A stretch of DNA of 64,000 nt. It comes from Cladopsammia gracilis. Lineage: Eukaryota > Cnidaria > Anthozoa > Scleractinia > Dendrophylliidae. The translations under genes were made by a program, and so were the position numbers. Positions 1 to 10,921 of the stretch are shown here, piece by piece. The stretch covers positions 751,001 through 815,000 of the forward strand of contig JAJGOT010000168.1 of NCBI GenBank assembly GCA_022457155.1, read 5' to 3'. The notes beneath the pieces were generated by a model that ran no database searches, was not told the origin of the DNA, and saw only the letters and a program-made list of their open reading frames with translations. How positions within the stretch are numbered: position 1 is the stretch's first letter; each line of letters begins with the position of its first letter.

Positions 1-1390
1 TTCGGTAAGGTTTCTTTTCGTCCCGCTTTTTGTAGTCACAAATTGCCATGTTTTTTTAAAGTTTCCCGTATCCCGCGGGACGACTTTCACTGTTCTGATT
101 GGTTGACACGCGACCTCTTGATTTCGGCGTGCCCGTAATCACGTAGCCGAGTGAAGCCACTAGCATTTGGACTTCACCGAAAAAGAAATTACATTTTTCG
201 ATGGGAATTTACGTTGATATCAATTTGTGATTGAATTTTTCGTTGTGTTGTCGCTAGTTTTGAAGAAATGCTAATATTCAGTTGTAAATTCAGTCGTAAT
301 AAATGATATCTGATATTATGTAAACAAAACAAGACTTACATGTCACGCAAAATTCGTTGAAAGGGAAGGGGTGCGTGACCCAGTTAAAATAAACCATGAA
401 ACGTTCTTATGCAAGCGCATGAGTACAGGCTACCAGCTAGCCTCTTGTCTTAGTTTAACTTGCATGTGATGTATTTTTTTAGATAACCTTTCAGTCGAAC
501 ATGTAAGATGGGGGAGCTGTGATTATTACACAGCAAACCAGCTACCAACCTGACCACTTAATGTATTTTGTAATTTTTTAATAAACAATTAAAAAAGATC
601 AAGTCTGTTGCTTGTGTACTTTTGGTCGATTGCTTTGTTGTGGAATACAGAAGCTTCATTCTCAGTGCGCGATATCTTGCGTCATTTGCGCGTGCACGAG
701 CGCGCGCGCACTCCGAAGCAATAGGGTTTCCTTTGAAGATGCAGTTCCCCAAGTAAATAAGCGGTTGTTTTCTCCTAAACGAGCTCGGTGACCTATCTTT
801 TTTTTTTGCATAATTTCATTCTTTTAGTCCTTCTCTTTGTGCTGTAAAATTTTTAAAAAATAATCATGCCAGAAAAAAAGTTATCGCGAAAAAAGCATGT
901 GCAGCCATCGCTCGTAGACACAAAATTCTATCCTCGAGATCTCGCACCCGATGAATATTTTAAGTTAGTACCTTTTCAGGACGTGTGCCTGTACTATAAA
1001 ACAAACATCAAATTGTTCCTATTGGTCAATACATTACATCTATTTTGTTATTTCAAGAATTACTTTAAAGCTTTGCTTCCTGTTCCTGCGAAACGTAGTG
1101 TGAGCTGATGGAATAAACGTGCGCTTGATAAGTGCAGTTGCAAGGATATAAAGGGCAACTATAGACAATTATATCTCCTAAACGAGCTTGGTGACCTATA
1201 TTTTTTATTGCAGATTTCGGATTTTTATATTGTGGGAAACAATCAGGGAAAGTTTAAAGAAATTCTTATGTCAACCTTAAAAGAAGCTTGAGCCAGTTTT
1301 TTTTTGTTTACTGATGGATAATCACATTCATAGTCAATTCAGACAACCACAGTCCCAGTAATTGTTTTTTTTTTTCCTAATTTATCTTTC
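1..1390. other. Intergenic sequence, no supported gene
   Basis: AT-rich sequence with scattered short ORFs and nothing recognisable. A small open frame at 866-1108 (+) begins with a basic, polar stretch but turns hydrophobic and resembles no family known to me. The phrase 'taaacgagctyggtgacctat' recurs in part near 776 and 1180, so at least some of this is dispersed repeat. I see no exon with convincing splice sites. Confidence 0.5.
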
Positions 1391-1822
1391 AGTTAATTAG
1401 TCAGCCAGTCATTCAGTCAGCCAGTAATTCAGTCAGTCAGTCAGTAATTCAGTCAGTTGGTCAGTAATTCAGTCAGTTGGTCAGTAATTCAGTCAGTTGG
1501 TCAGTAATTCAGTCAGTTGGTCAGTAATTCAGTCAGTTGGTCAGTAATTCAGTCAGTCAGTAATTCAGTCAGTTGGTCAGTAATTCAGTCAGTTGGTCAG
1601 TAATTCAGTCAGTCAGTCAGTAATTCAGTCAGTTGGTCAGTAATTCAGTCAGTTGGTCAGTAATTCAGTCAGTTGGTCAGTAATTCAGTCAGTCAGTAAT
1701 TCAGTCAGTTGATCAGTAATTCAGTCAGTTGATCAGTAATTCAGTCAGTTGGTCAGTAATTCAGTCAGTTGGTCAGTAGTTCAGTCAGTTGACCATGCAG
1801 TCAGTCAGTCAATCATCCAGTC
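1391..1822. repeat. 20-bp minisatellite (CAGTCAGTTGGTCAGTAATT)n
   Basis: About 20 tandem copies of the 20-mer CAGTCAGTTGGTCAGTAATT and shorter variants lacking the GTTGGT block. Every unit is built from CAGT, which suggests growth by slippage from a simpler (CAGT)n seed. The edges are degenerate. Confidence 0.9.
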
Positions 1823-1901
1823 AGTGGGTCAGTTAGTAACTCTCGTGCCCAGTTCTCCTCATGCAGCCCTGTATGAACGCCTGGAGCAACAACAACAACA
1901 C

Positions 1902-2458
1902 TTTTTACAATAACTGTGCGAATTCTCGCGCGCTGATTGGCTAATTTTTATTATCAATAAGAGTAGAGACGCATAAAACGATAAACCTGACGCCATCAGC
2001 GAAAGTTTTTCCAAACTTGTCAGCCCTGCGCTTTTTGTGGCGAGAATTCTTTCACAAATCCAGAATTCAATGAGAAAATCGTCCAAAATAGATGAGATGA
2101 ACCTGAAGAAGCTAAAACACAACCTTAAAGCGGAAAGATGAAGATGTTTGTTGAGAATCCAGACCTGAAAATTGGCGGTGAGCAGGATTAAAGTGCTGTG
2201 AGTCGCTGAAATAAGCTTTACCGTAGGTGAACTGAACCGTGTTTCAACGGATTATTTGAGAACAATTTTAACCGGAATAAAGGTTAGTTTCAAAATTCCA
2301 TTTTCTCTATGTGTTTTTGACTTACTCTACTCAAACTTTTAATTTACGAGCCCGTGTTTCTCCGAATTATGGCTATGAAATTCTGGTTTTGTGGCGATCG
2401 CATCTTGCATTTCCTTCCTTTATTTCAACATCAGTTTTGGCGTTTTGTTATTGTAAAA
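1902..2458. mobile_element. Dispersed DNA element copy 1 (TTTTTACAATAAC ends)
   Basis: The stretch opens with TTTTTACAATAACTGTG and closes with GTTATTGTAAAAAA, giving an inverted terminal match of about 13 bp. Its first 85 bp closely match 4504-4590 (shared GCGCGCTGATTGGCT block followed by a GAGTAGAGAC/GAGTATAGAC block), so it is a repeated element. No transposase reading frame is visible. It abuts the foldback at 2459-2645, whose arms carry related GCGTCTG and GACGTCA words, so the two may be parts of one family. Confidence 0.5.
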
Positions 2459-2645
2459 AACAAATTGACGTCAGTTTTTTATGCGTCTGTCCTGTTATTG
2501 ATGATAAAATTCGTCATAACATTGTCAAAGTGCTGTGGATCCACGAGCCGCAGGCGAGTGGATCCACAGCAAACTTTGACAATGTTATGACGAATTTTAT
2601 TATCAATAACAGGACAGACGCATAAAAAACTGACGTCAATTTGTT
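2459..2645. mobile_element. Foldback element with near-perfect arms of about 86 bp
   Basis: The left arm (2459-2544) and right arm (about 2558-2645) are reverse complements almost throughout, around a short centre flanked by GTGGATCCAC on both sides. The whole unit would fold into one long hairpin. It is non-coding; the ORFs called across it are products of the symmetry. Similar foldbacks lie at 10000-10187 and, degraded, near 13260-13790. Confidence 0.8.
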
Positions 2646-4503
2646 AATTGGCAGGCAATATGAAGACATGTTGACACTCTGAGTTTCCTATTATAACAAG
2701 CAACAAGCTGAAATTTTAGTGTTGAATGAGAGAGACAGTAAATCTATTGACGTAGAATACACAAAATGTATTCTAACATTTGCGTCACATGTCCATGCCT
2801 TACTAAACCTTCAGCGTATTTTTACTGTAACGTGACGTTACTGTTATAGTTCCATTTATTTTGCATTTTGACACAGTTTTTTTTACATATTTAAATACTC
2901 ATATACTTTGTTGTTAATTGGTTGCCACAAAAATAGGTACCCAGTCCCTAACAACCACTATGTCTACAATAGAGTACCGAAGTGTGACGTCAGTTGCCAT
3001 GGTGCTGGTTCTAAACATTAACTGATCAGCATAAAATTTCTAAGGAAGAACAAAAGAAAAATGCTTAATGATTTAAGTTTAGAACCAGTACCCTTGGTAA
3101 CTAACAAAAGGTGACGTATACGGCGTATGCACATGACGTCACGGCGGCCATATTGGTGTACCAAAACAATAGAACGGCGGCCATGTTGGTGTACCAAAAC
3201 AATCCTGTGGGATTTGAACGCTTTTCTTATGTTAACACTTTCTTTTGCTCCAATAAATTTGCATAGCTGCTTGCCACGTGAGTGCATACGCTCTATTCAC
3301 TAAGGTACTCTATACGCGTTCCTCTCCAGTCTCCTACGCAGCCGATATTTGTGTCATAAAAATTCAAAATGGCGGCGCGTGGAAGTTTAAAAGTGAAAAT
3401 AGGCTATGTTCATATACAAATGTTTTGAAAACTGAAATTGTCTTTCTATTTCTTATTAAAATAATCGAACTTTAGACTTCATTTCCAACAATCTAGCGCC
3501 GGTCAATTTAATTTGTTATAACTATGGAGGTTCCCTTTAAAAAGAATTTGGTAGCATATTTAACCCCATCCGTCAATACAAGAACACCTTCTGTCCCGTC
3601 AGCAGTCGTTTTAACGAAGTTCCAGCCGAAATTCCACTATGCATAAACAAAATATTTAGGTAAGGATGTTTTTACATTCAGAATTAGAGATAATTTTAGA
3701 CAACCAAAATTTCAGGCATGAAGTATCGATTTAGACAAGATATACAAAATTATAGACGTTTGTAGTAGCGGACCAGGCGCCAAAGAATGCAGCAATACTT
3801 TTGTTTTGACCCAACTCTGTCGAGCGACAGTTTATAGACTCTGAGTGAGCTTGTTAAATGATCAAATGATCAAACTTTGGGATATGCTTTATTTTTTACC
3901 TTCAGTCAGTTCTTATACCTTCAATATTTTCGAACCTAGTTCAAATTCGCTCTGACAAGAAATGATTTATTTTATAAAAATTAACCCTTTTCCTGCCCAC
4001 ACTCGATCTCTGGATCTTAAATATTCAGGGTCTGAGTAAATATGAACATTTTGTGCAATTTTCCGTTACATTAACTGCCTTTCGTTCGCGAGATGGTTTG
4101 TATTCCGTGGGGAAGTTGAGGGTAAAAATATGTTTTTCGCACGCCTCCCGTCGCGTGTGACTCGCGCTCGACGCTCGACTGACACATTTAAAATAACGCC
4201 TGCTCAGAAGAACCTGTGATGAGCTCTTTAAGTTAAGGTAAATATTATGGGTTATGACAGACCAGATGGACGCCATGTTGAATTTTTCTAAAAATTCAAA
4301 TTTATCGAAAAATTTCCATATAGTCATATTGATGTAAAAACTGTCATAATAATACCACTCAACGCCTAAAAAGGTAACGCCTGTTAGATACACACTTACG
4401 ACATAAGCATGAAAGCGCAGCCCACAACTACGACCAAAAAATAGCTCTCACAAATGCTGTGCTGCTGCGCTTTGTAATAATCGTACCGATAATAGGAAAG
4501 ATG
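2646..4503. other. Intergenic sequence with short dispersed repeats
   Basis: No gene is supported. A 30-bp direct repeat (ACGGCGGCCATRTTGGTGT and following bases) occurs twice at about 3141-3203. A short inverted pair GGTTCTAAAC/GTTTAGAACC sits near 3006 and 3077. The remainder is AT-rich unique-looking sequence. Confidence 0.5.
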
Positions 4504-5180
4504 TTTTTTACAATAACTGTGTGAATTCCCGCGCGCTGATTGGCTCATTTCTATGGTCGATGAGAGTATAGACCATGAAAATGACGTAACAGGTAACGCA
4601 ACGCGGTGAGTTTTGTCAAACTGGCGCTACGGGTTCTTCAAACAGTGAAAAATGCACTTAAAACTGGAATTCTTCAATGAAAAGAATGCTCTCTCGTCAG
4701 TTAAATTTAATTTACAATCAGCTAAACTTGCCTGGAATTAAGTGCGAAGCAAAAAGGACAAACAACTTGTTGTAGTTTCACGGGAAAATATAACACGGAA
4801 TCAGTCGCCGACGCCCGAAAGAAGTAAAACTGAGCCGAAAACAACTTGGAGCAAAGATTCATCTGATTATTCGAAGATATTTCAAATTTGAAAAAGGTTA
4901 GCTTTGTAAACTGTGCCTAGTAATTTTATATTTGACTTTGTGTGAGGTTATTGTGCTGTATTTTGCGATTATCGCCGAGCGCGGTTCTCTAAAATTTGCC
5001 GAATAACGGAAAAATTTAAGCTTATATTAAAAGATTCTAGCTATGATTTAAGCTGAAGAGAATTTTTGTGTGAGCCTTTTTCGTTACATAATTTATTCAC
5101 ATAAAAAGTTAAGGCTTTAATTATTCCCCACGCAAAAACATTTTGCAGCACTGAGTTTGTCAGTGTTAGGTTGTTTATCT
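4504..5180. mobile_element. Dispersed DNA element copy 2, left part, interrupted by DIRS
   Basis: The start (TTTTTTACAATAACTGTG) and the next 85 bp match the element beginning at 1902. The expected closing motif GTTATTGTAAAAAA is found only beyond the DIRS element, at about 9984-10000. The simplest reading is that DIRS inserted into this copy. Non-coding as far as I can see. Confidence 0.45.
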
Positions 5181-5206
5181 TGATTATACTTCAGAACAGT
5201 CGCCTC

Positions 5207-5344
5207 ATATAACAATGTGTAACCAACTTTATTTCGCTCTGAAATACAGCGCATTAAAAGCAAACTTGAATAATTAACATAATTAACATAATTCCAACAC
5301 CCCATAAGTCCTTGCGCCATTCCACTCCAATTCGCCATTTTATT
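5207..5344 (+). repeat. DIRS left inverted terminal repeat
   Basis: The 138-bp segment is the reverse complement of 9721-9858 with little or no divergence. It carries the ATTTCGCTCTGAA word near both ends. ORFs called inside it on either strand (about 5117-5338 and 9685-9915) are mirror images of each other and not genes. Confidence 0.9.
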
Positions 5345-5359
5345 TCGCTCTGAACAAAG

Positions 5360-6520
5360 ATGTCCGCTACATCGCGTGGTGATGACAATCCTTCGGATAA
5401 TACAGCCATCTCACGTCAAGGAGCTGAGCCGAAGGAAGGGGAAGGTAATGCAAATCCTGTCTCTCTCGTTCAGCAGATTTTTAGTGATCCCGAAGCACTA
5501 AATTTGCTTCGGCAAGCTTTTAGTAGTTCTTCACACGAAGATGGTGTCCACGGAGCGCCCAAGGCTCCAAGCTCAGTTACGAAATCAAACTCTGCCGGGG
5601 CGTTCAAGGTTCACTCGGCAAATGAAAATGACACCGCTACGTATACCCCGGCGACTAAAAGGCCAAGAGGGGCAGAAAACTACTCTGACGAGGTAGTTGT
5701 AATAGAGCCCGATGGTACAAACCCGGGCACTTCTCATCCTGCGGGAGAGGATGACGAAGACGATGAACTTTGCCATAGCGCTCGCTGGCAAGCTAGTGAA
5801 CAGTTATCGGCATTCTTAGGAACATTGCACAAGCCATTGTCTGCCTTTGAGAGGAAAGCAATTGCTAAAAAGTACCCACGTCCAGATGTTGATTGTGTTT
5901 ACACTCCCACTTTGGATAACTATCTCCCATCACTCTTGCCTGGCGTCAAAACTGTCGACAAGGACAATAAATTTTTGCAGGATCGTGTGTTAGACACCAT
6001 GGGCCCGGTAGCCATGTTATTTGAGCATGTTTACGGCTTCCTTGCTGAAGCTAAGCCAGGTGAAAACGTGATCCTCAGTTATGAGCAGATGAAGGATCTT
6101 GGGGCAATCACATCAAATGCTATACGTCTACTGGGTAATGCCTCTGCACTTTTGTCAAAGGAGCGACGCAAGGCTGTCCTTAACAAAATCAATTCAAAGG
6201 GAACTCTATCATCTCTTGCCTCCGAAGAGTTTCCGCAAGCTGGCAAAAGTTTGTTTGGAGAGGGATTTGAAGCACGGATCAAGACCAGATCAGAGACAGC
6301 AAAGACCTTACTTTCAGCTGCTTCTGTGGGGCAGAATTCACGACCTGCTCAGTTTTTTCGAGGCCGCACCACCCCCTTCAGGAGACGAGGGAACCGCTGG
6401 GGTGGTGCCAGTCAAAGGTTTCCAAATGCCAGCAACTTCGGCCAGTTTCGGGGTTCATTCAGAGGCCGAGGCAGGGGTACCAGAGGAGCCCTGCACCAAA
6501 TCCCTCCAGCCACCCAGTAG
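5360..6520 (+). CDS. DIRS ORF1, Gag-like protein (386 aa)
   Basis: First ORF of the DIRS element; its ATG lies 15 bp after the left inverted repeat, which supports the start. The product is acidic and Ser/Pro-rich for about 140 residues, then has a more ordered middle (about 145-315). It ends in a strongly basic Arg/Gly tail (RGRTTPFRRRGNRWGG, then FRGSFRGRGRGTRG) typical of RNA-binding regions. No zinc knuckle is present, as is common for DIRS Gag. Position and composition imply it packages element RNA; I know of no enzymatic role. It overlaps the other two ORFs at its 3' end. Confidence 0.75.
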   Translation: MSATSRGDDNPSDNTAISRQGAEPKEGEGNANPVSLVQQIFSDPEALNLLRQAFSSSSHEDGVHGAPKAPSSVTKSNSAGAFKVHSANENDTATYTPATKRPRGAENYSDEVVVIEPDGTNPGTSHPAGEDDEDDELCHSARWQASEQLSAFLGTLHKPLSAFERKAIAKKYPRPDVDCVYTPTLDNYLPSLLPGVKTVDKDNKFLQDRVLDTMGPVAMLFEHVYGFLAEAKPGENVILSYEQMKDLGAITSNAIRLLGNASALLSKERRKAVLNKINSKGTLSSLASEEFPQAGKSLFGEGFEARIKTRSETAKTLLSAASVGQNSRPAQFFRGRTTPFRRRGNRWGGASQRFPNASNFGQFRGSFRGRGRGTRGALHQIPPATQ

Positions 6521-6546
6521 AGAGGCCTTCTCACTTACCACCAGGT

Positions 6547-8601
6547 ATGATGTTACATTTAAATCCTTTAGCCATAAATCATCTCCCCTTAGCGGGACGC
6601 CTAAAACATTGCATTTCAAACTGGGTTGTTATAAGCAAAGACCCTTGGGTCTTGGAAACTGTTTAGGGGTTTCATCTGGACCTCGTGAGTACCCCGCACC
6701 AATTATCTGTCCCGCTGACAATTCCTCACACAAAGGAGAATATGGCCCTTATAGACCTAGAAATACAACAAATGCTAGAGAAAGAAGCTATCCATGTGGT
6801 CCCCCCGGGAGAGTTACATCAGGGGTTTGTGAGTTCAATTTTTCTAGTCCCCAAAAAAGGGGGTGGTCAGAGGCCCGTAGTGAATCTCCGCCCTCTCAAT
6901 CAGTTCATTCCTTACGAACATTTCAAAATGGAGGGGATTCATATGCTGAAGGATCTGTTAAGAAAAGGCGACTTTATGGTCAAGATAGACCTGAAGGATG
7001 CCTATTTCACGGTGCCAGTATGGAAGAACCACCAAAAGTTTCTGAGGTTTGTTTGGAAAGAAACAATGTACGAGTTTGCCTGCCTGCCCTTCGGGCTCGC
7101 AAGTGCTCCCAGAGTCTTCACGAAACTTATGAAGCCTGTAGTAGGCCTGTTACGACAACTGGGCATCAGACTGATAGTCTATTTAGACGACATGCTAATA
7201 ATGGCTCAGTCCCAGGACGTTGCCCTCCAACATGCCTCAACTGCCCTAGATCTTTTGCAAGGGTTGGGCTTCATGATAAACTATATGAAGTCAGTCCTAG
7301 TCCCTTCCACACAGATGGAATTTCTAGGGTTTGTGGTAGACTCCCTCACCCTGTCCCTCGCACTCCCTCGGGACAAAATCAGGAAAGTAAGAAAGGAGTG
7401 TCAGACCTTACTGGACTCACCACTAGTAACAGTGAGACAACTGGCCAAGTTACTGGGACACCTTACCTCTACCATTCAAGCTGTCTTTCCAGGGCCCCTC
7501 CACTTCCGCCACTTGCAAAGCGAGAAAAACAGGGCTTTAGTGCATTCTCAAACGTACGACTCCGCTACTCCCCGTTGCCCTCAGGCCAAAGAGGAATTGG
7601 TTTGGTGGAGGGACAACCTGGAAGCATGGAATGGAAAAGCTCTGGTTTCAGGTTCTCCAGACTTAGTAATCGAGACAGATGCCTCCCGACAAGGTTGGGG
7701 GGCATTTTGCAACGGAGTGTCCACAGGGGGTCAGTGGTCTCAAGGGGAATCCCTTTTCCACATAAATTGTCTCGAACTTCTGGTTGGGGCATTTGCTGTC
7801 AAGACCTTTCTGAAAGGCAAAGTTCAAATGCGAGTCCGCTTGTTAATGGACAATTTGACTGCCGCCCATTACATAAACAAGATGGGGGGCACAAAATCCC
7901 CTGTTCTGGCACGTCTGGCATTAGATCTATGGGAGTGGTGTCTTCACCACAATATCCTCATCGAGGCTCAGTATTTACCAGGGGTACTAAATATCCGAGC
8001 AGACCGAGAATCTCGAGTATTTTTAGACCATCACGACTGGAAACTGGACCCCTTGTTGTTTGCGGAACTAAATCAGGTCTGGGGTCCCTTGGAGGTAGAC
8101 CTGTTTGCCTCTCGGCTTTCAACTCAACTTCCACGGTTTTACAGTTGGAGACCAGACCCTCATTCAGAGGCAGTGGATGCGTTTTCCCAGGACTGGGGCA
8201 AAGTGAGGGGATATGCATTCCCTCCCTTTGCTCTAGTAGGCCGCTGCCTCAGACAGTTACTAGACCAGAGTCTGTCACACCTTGTTCTAGTCGCACCAGT
8301 CTGGCAGTCACAGCCGTGGTACCCTCTGCTTCTCGAGTTGTGTGTAGCACCGCCCATTCTGTTCCCTCACTACCCGGGCCTGCTGACACGACAAGGGGAA
8401 GTCCACCCCTTGCTGACCCTTCAACTGGCAGGTTGGCTACTATCCGCCAATCATATTCAGAAGCAGGCATTTCACAGCCAGCTCAAACCCTACTTGTTGC
8501 AGCCTGGAGGGATGGAACATCCAAAGCCTATGCATCAGCTTGGCGAAGATGGGATAGCTGGTGTCGAGAACGGAAACTTAATTCGGTTCAAGCTTCTGTA
8601 G
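6547..8601 (+). CDS. DIRS reverse transcriptase / RNase H, with one in-frame amber codon
   Basis: RNA-dependent DNA polymerase that copies the element. The RT core starts near 6840 (LVPKKGGGQRPVVNLRPLNQ) and continues through the palm (KIDLKDAYFTVPV) and LPFGLASAPRVF to the catalytic YLDD at about 7179. An RNase H domain follows (ETDASRQGWGAF, then LLMDNLTAAHYINK and a later D). A C-terminal block (FPPFALVGRCLRQL...LVAPVWQSQPWYP) occupies the place of the degenerate methyltransferase-like region of DIRS elements. The frame can be opened at ATG 6547, but TAG at 6664-6666 interrupts it; the uninterrupted part has only GTG 6685 or an internal ATG as start. The family normally reads through this segment, so the amber codon is probably a mutation. 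Confidence 0.85.
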
Positions 8602-9431
8602 AGTCTATTTTAGAGTTCCTCACTTCTGAATTTAATCTTGGGAGAGCTTATAGGACTCTTAATGTTTACCGGTCTGCCATTTCTAGCACTCACCCTAAAA
8701 TTGATTCAGTTAGGGTTGGGGAACACCCCTTAGTGGTCCAGCTGTTAAAGGGAGCATACAATCTTAGACCGCCTTTACCTCGGTATTCTAGTACCTGGGA
8801 TGTCAGCCTTGTTGTTTCTTTTATTGATGGTTTAGGGGTCAACGAGTCTCTCTCTCTTAAGGATTTATCCCAGAAGCTTGGTTTTCTCCTAGCCCTTACT
8901 GCATTGGAAAGGGTATCTGAAGTGGTTTCTCATGACCTTAGGTACAGGCGCTTTATCCCTGAAGGAGTGACCTTTGCGCTCCCAGATTTAACAAAGAAAT
9001 CTCGAGCAGGCAAGGATCTCAAAACTTCGTTTCACGCTGGTTTTGAGGAAAATCCAAACCTTTGTGTGGTTAAGTGTCTTAAAGAGTATGAACGTCGCAC
9101 TTCAGAATTCCGTCCCTTAGACCCATCAAAAGCCAACAAGCTTTTATTATCATACATTCGCCCCCACAAGCCCATTTCAGGTGCTTCCCTCAGTAGGTGG
9201 CTGAAGGAGATAATCTCTCGGGCAGGTATCGATACGAGTATTTTTAAAGCTCACTCAGTAAGAGGAGCGTCTGCATCAGCGGCCTATGAAAGGGGTGCTT
9301 CTCTGCAGGATATCTTAGATCTTGCTGATTGGTCAACCGACTCCACGTTAAGGCGTTTTTATTACAGGCCTAGACACAATTCTAGCATTACAAGGACATT
9401 GCTAAATGTGCAAAGTTTACCGATTCAGTGA
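8400..9431 (+). CDS. DIRS tyrosine recombinase (C-terminal part of a long overlapping frame)
   Basis: Catalyses integration of the circular DNA copy without a DDE integrase. The SAM-like core-binding region begins near 8490 (TSKAYASAWRRWDSW). The catalytic domain carries ALERVSEV (first Arg, about 8909), KAHSVRGASA (His-x-x-Arg, about 9245-9270) and RRFYYR (Tyr nucleophile, about 9350-9365), the R..HxxR..Y pattern of the family. The frame is open back to 6099, but upstream of about 8400 it only shadows the RT gene. The true start is not clear; translation may depend on reinitiation or frameshifting from RT. It ends 20 bp before the internal complementary region. Confidence 0.85.
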   Translation, partial: SPPLADPSTGRLATIRQSYSEAGISQPAQTLLVAAWRDGTSKAYASAWRRWDSWCRERKLNSVQASVESILEFLTSEFNLGRAYRTLNVYRSAISSTHPKIDSVRVGEHPLVVQLLKGAYNLRPPLPRYSSTWDVSLVVSFIDGLGVNESLSLKDLSQKLGFLLALTALERVSEVVSHDLRYRRFIPEGVTFALPDLTKKSRAGKDLKTSFHAGFEENPNLCVVKCLKEYERRTSEFRPLDPSKANKLLLSYIRPHKPISGASLSRWLKEIISRAGIDTSIFKAHSVRGASASAAYERGASLQDILDLADWSTDSTLRRFYYRPRHNSSITRTLLNVQSLPIQ

Positions 9432-9450
9432 ACATGACCCACTTTAAAAA

Positions 9451-9568
9451 ACACATTGTTATATGAGGCGACTGTTCTGAAGTATAATCACAGATTATGC
9501 TAGGGCCGCTTGCGGCCTGCAGTATAAGATGGATTATACGAAGATAAAGGAGACGAATATAACAATGT
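9451..9568 (+). repeat. DIRS internal complementary region (ICR)
   Basis: The first part (to about 9490) is the reverse complement of the outer left end (5181-5219). The second part is the reverse complement of the outer right end (about 9851-9929). It therefore spans the joined circle junction and is the template by which DIRS elements restore their termini. It contains the self-complementary GCCGCTTGCGGC. Confidence 0.9.
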
Positions 9569-9720
9569 CCCTCCCGCCTCTCCCTTTTCTAGGACATATC
9601 CTTTTGGGTCATGTTCATACCAGGTGCTTCTTATGTTTAATCCATTGCCTTCTTCTTCTGTTTGCAGGTTCTTGATTTACAAGCATGTTTACCTTTCCTG
9701 CGGTCCATTTGTGTACGCTC

Positions 9721-9858
9721 AATAAAATGGCGAATTGGAGTGGAATGGCGCAAGGACTTATGGGGTGTTGGAATTATGTTAATTATGTTAATTATTCAAG
9801 TTTGCTTTTAATGCGCTGTATTTCAGAGCGAAATAAAGTTGGTTACACATTGTTATAT
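9721..9858 (+). repeat. DIRS right inverted terminal repeat
   Basis: Reverse complement of 5207-5344. It is followed by about 70 bp of right-end sequence (9859-9929) that is represented in the ICR but not in the left end. Confidence 0.9.
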
Positions 9859-9999
9859 TCGTCTCCTTTATCTTCGTATAATCCATCTTATACTGCAGGC
9901 CGCAAGCGGCCCTAGCATAATCTGTGATTTTCTAAAATGATTCCCGCAAACTCGTTCGCTCGGCGCTCGTAGTTGTTCAAGTTTGTTATTGTAAAAAAA

Positions 10000-10187
10000 A
10001 AATCGACCGCATTTTTCCATGGTCTATACTCTCATCGACCATAGAAATGACGCCATAAAATGTTCAAAACTTGGCAGTGAAACCACTCGCCTAACGGCTC
10101 GTGGTTCCACTTGAGTTTTGAACATTTTATGACGTCATTTCTATGGTGGATGAGAGTATAGACCAAATGGAAAAATGCGGTCGATTT
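10000..10187. mobile_element. Foldback element, arms about 75 bp
   Basis: Left arm AAATCGACCGCATTTTTCCA... (10000-10070) and right arm (about 10112-10187) are reverse complements with few mismatches. The centre contains further small complementary pairs (GTGGTTCCAC region). Preceded, like the foldback at 2459, by GTTATTGTAAAAAA. Non-coding. Confidence 0.75.
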
Positions 10188-10349
10188 GTTAAATGTTGAG
10201 TGGTACATAGCGGTCAGCTTTCAGGTAGTTTTAAAATCAAGGCTGCCTGCTATCACGATTTATAATTCTTCCCAGTCGCCATTAACTGGATAATGAGGTC
10301 TAATACTGAAAAGAAAAACTACGAAATTCAGTGGACTCTTTGGTCACAA

Positions 10350-10412
10350 TTGATTAGCTCAATTGGTAGCGGCACCAGTCTGCAGAGCGGGTGGTCGCGT
10401 ATTTTCAACATC
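10350..10412 (+). repeat. tRNA-derived SINE head (A-box like), degraded
   Basis: TTAGCTCAATTGGTAGCG followed by CACCAGTCTGCAGAGCGGG matches the 5' half and A box of a tRNA. The expected B box (GGTTCGA-type) is missing: after GGTCGCG the sequence diverges. A SINE remnant is more likely than a functional tRNA gene. Confidence 0.5.
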
Positions 10413-10746
10413 TGGCGGCCTCAAAGAATCCGCAATGAGGAGCTCTGGTAAACTTTGTTCGGGAATAGTCCAGTCAACACGGAAAAAAAGTTACTATCAA
10501 ATTGAACTATACTCTTTTATTTATGCGTTGCTATTCACTTACATCAGCAAACTCCACTCTAAAGCTATAACTATTCATGAATTCAAAGACGAAATAGACT
10601 TAAAGTATCGAACCGAGAATTTAGGTCTATGTCTTTACCCTGAAATTGCGTTTATCTGTCCAAATACTTTACTTCCCCTTTTGAATAACTTTTTCCAACT
10701 ATCATTGCATGATATATTGGAATAATAATGATGTAATAATGCTTAA

Positions 10747-10921
10747 AGGCCCACCTTCACCCATAATGCTGTGCGCGCCGTGATCTCTTTCTGTGCTGAA
10801 TTTTGTGTAACAAGAAATTCATGCTTGCATGCGTGTAGCCAATCAGATCATGAATATGAACAATGGAGCATTTCAAAACAAAAACAAGCGACCGCAACGT
10901 CTTTTGGGTGAAAGTGGGCCT
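10747..10921. mobile_element. Short TIR element with TTAA target duplication
   Basis: Ends AGGCCCACCTTCACCCA and its reverse complement with one mismatch (17-18 bp), flanked by TTAA at 10743-10746 and 10922-10925. The 175-bp interior is non-coding, so this is a non-autonomous MITE. A TTAA duplication fits piggyBac or Kolobok type transposases; the family is not identified. Confidence 0.7.

Larger units (their letters stand above)
5181..9929 (+). mobile_element. Structurally complete DIRS-type retrotransposon
   Basis: The element has the full DIRS architecture: inverted terminal repeats (5207-5344 and 9721-9858), Gag, RT/RNase H and tyrosine-recombinase ORFs in three overlapping frames, and an internal complementary region (9451-9568) complementary to both outer ends joined together. 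The outer ends share TGATT (5181-5185 and 9925-9929), the likely crossover sequence, and no longer target duplication is present, as expected for recombinase-mediated insertion of a circle. An amber codon interrupts the RT frame, so this copy may need complementation. Confidence 0.93.

Noticed and set aside
866..1108. Short ORF beginning MPEKKLSRKKHVQPS
   Set aside because: No recognisable domain, no splice evidence, hydrophobic second half; kept only as a remark.
6099..8400. N-terminal 770 residues of the long ORF 6099-9431
   Set aside because: Ser/Pro/Arg-rich shadow of the RT gene in another frame; only the recombinase part after about 8400 has family motifs.
9685..9915. Protein-coding ORFs in the DIRS inverted repeats (also 5117-5338)
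   Set aside because: They are mirror images of the repeat and have no independent support.
10350..10412. Functional tRNA genes (also 13070-13136 and 35745-35812)
   Set aside because: B boxes are degenerate or missing and acceptor stems do not pair; SINE heads fit better.
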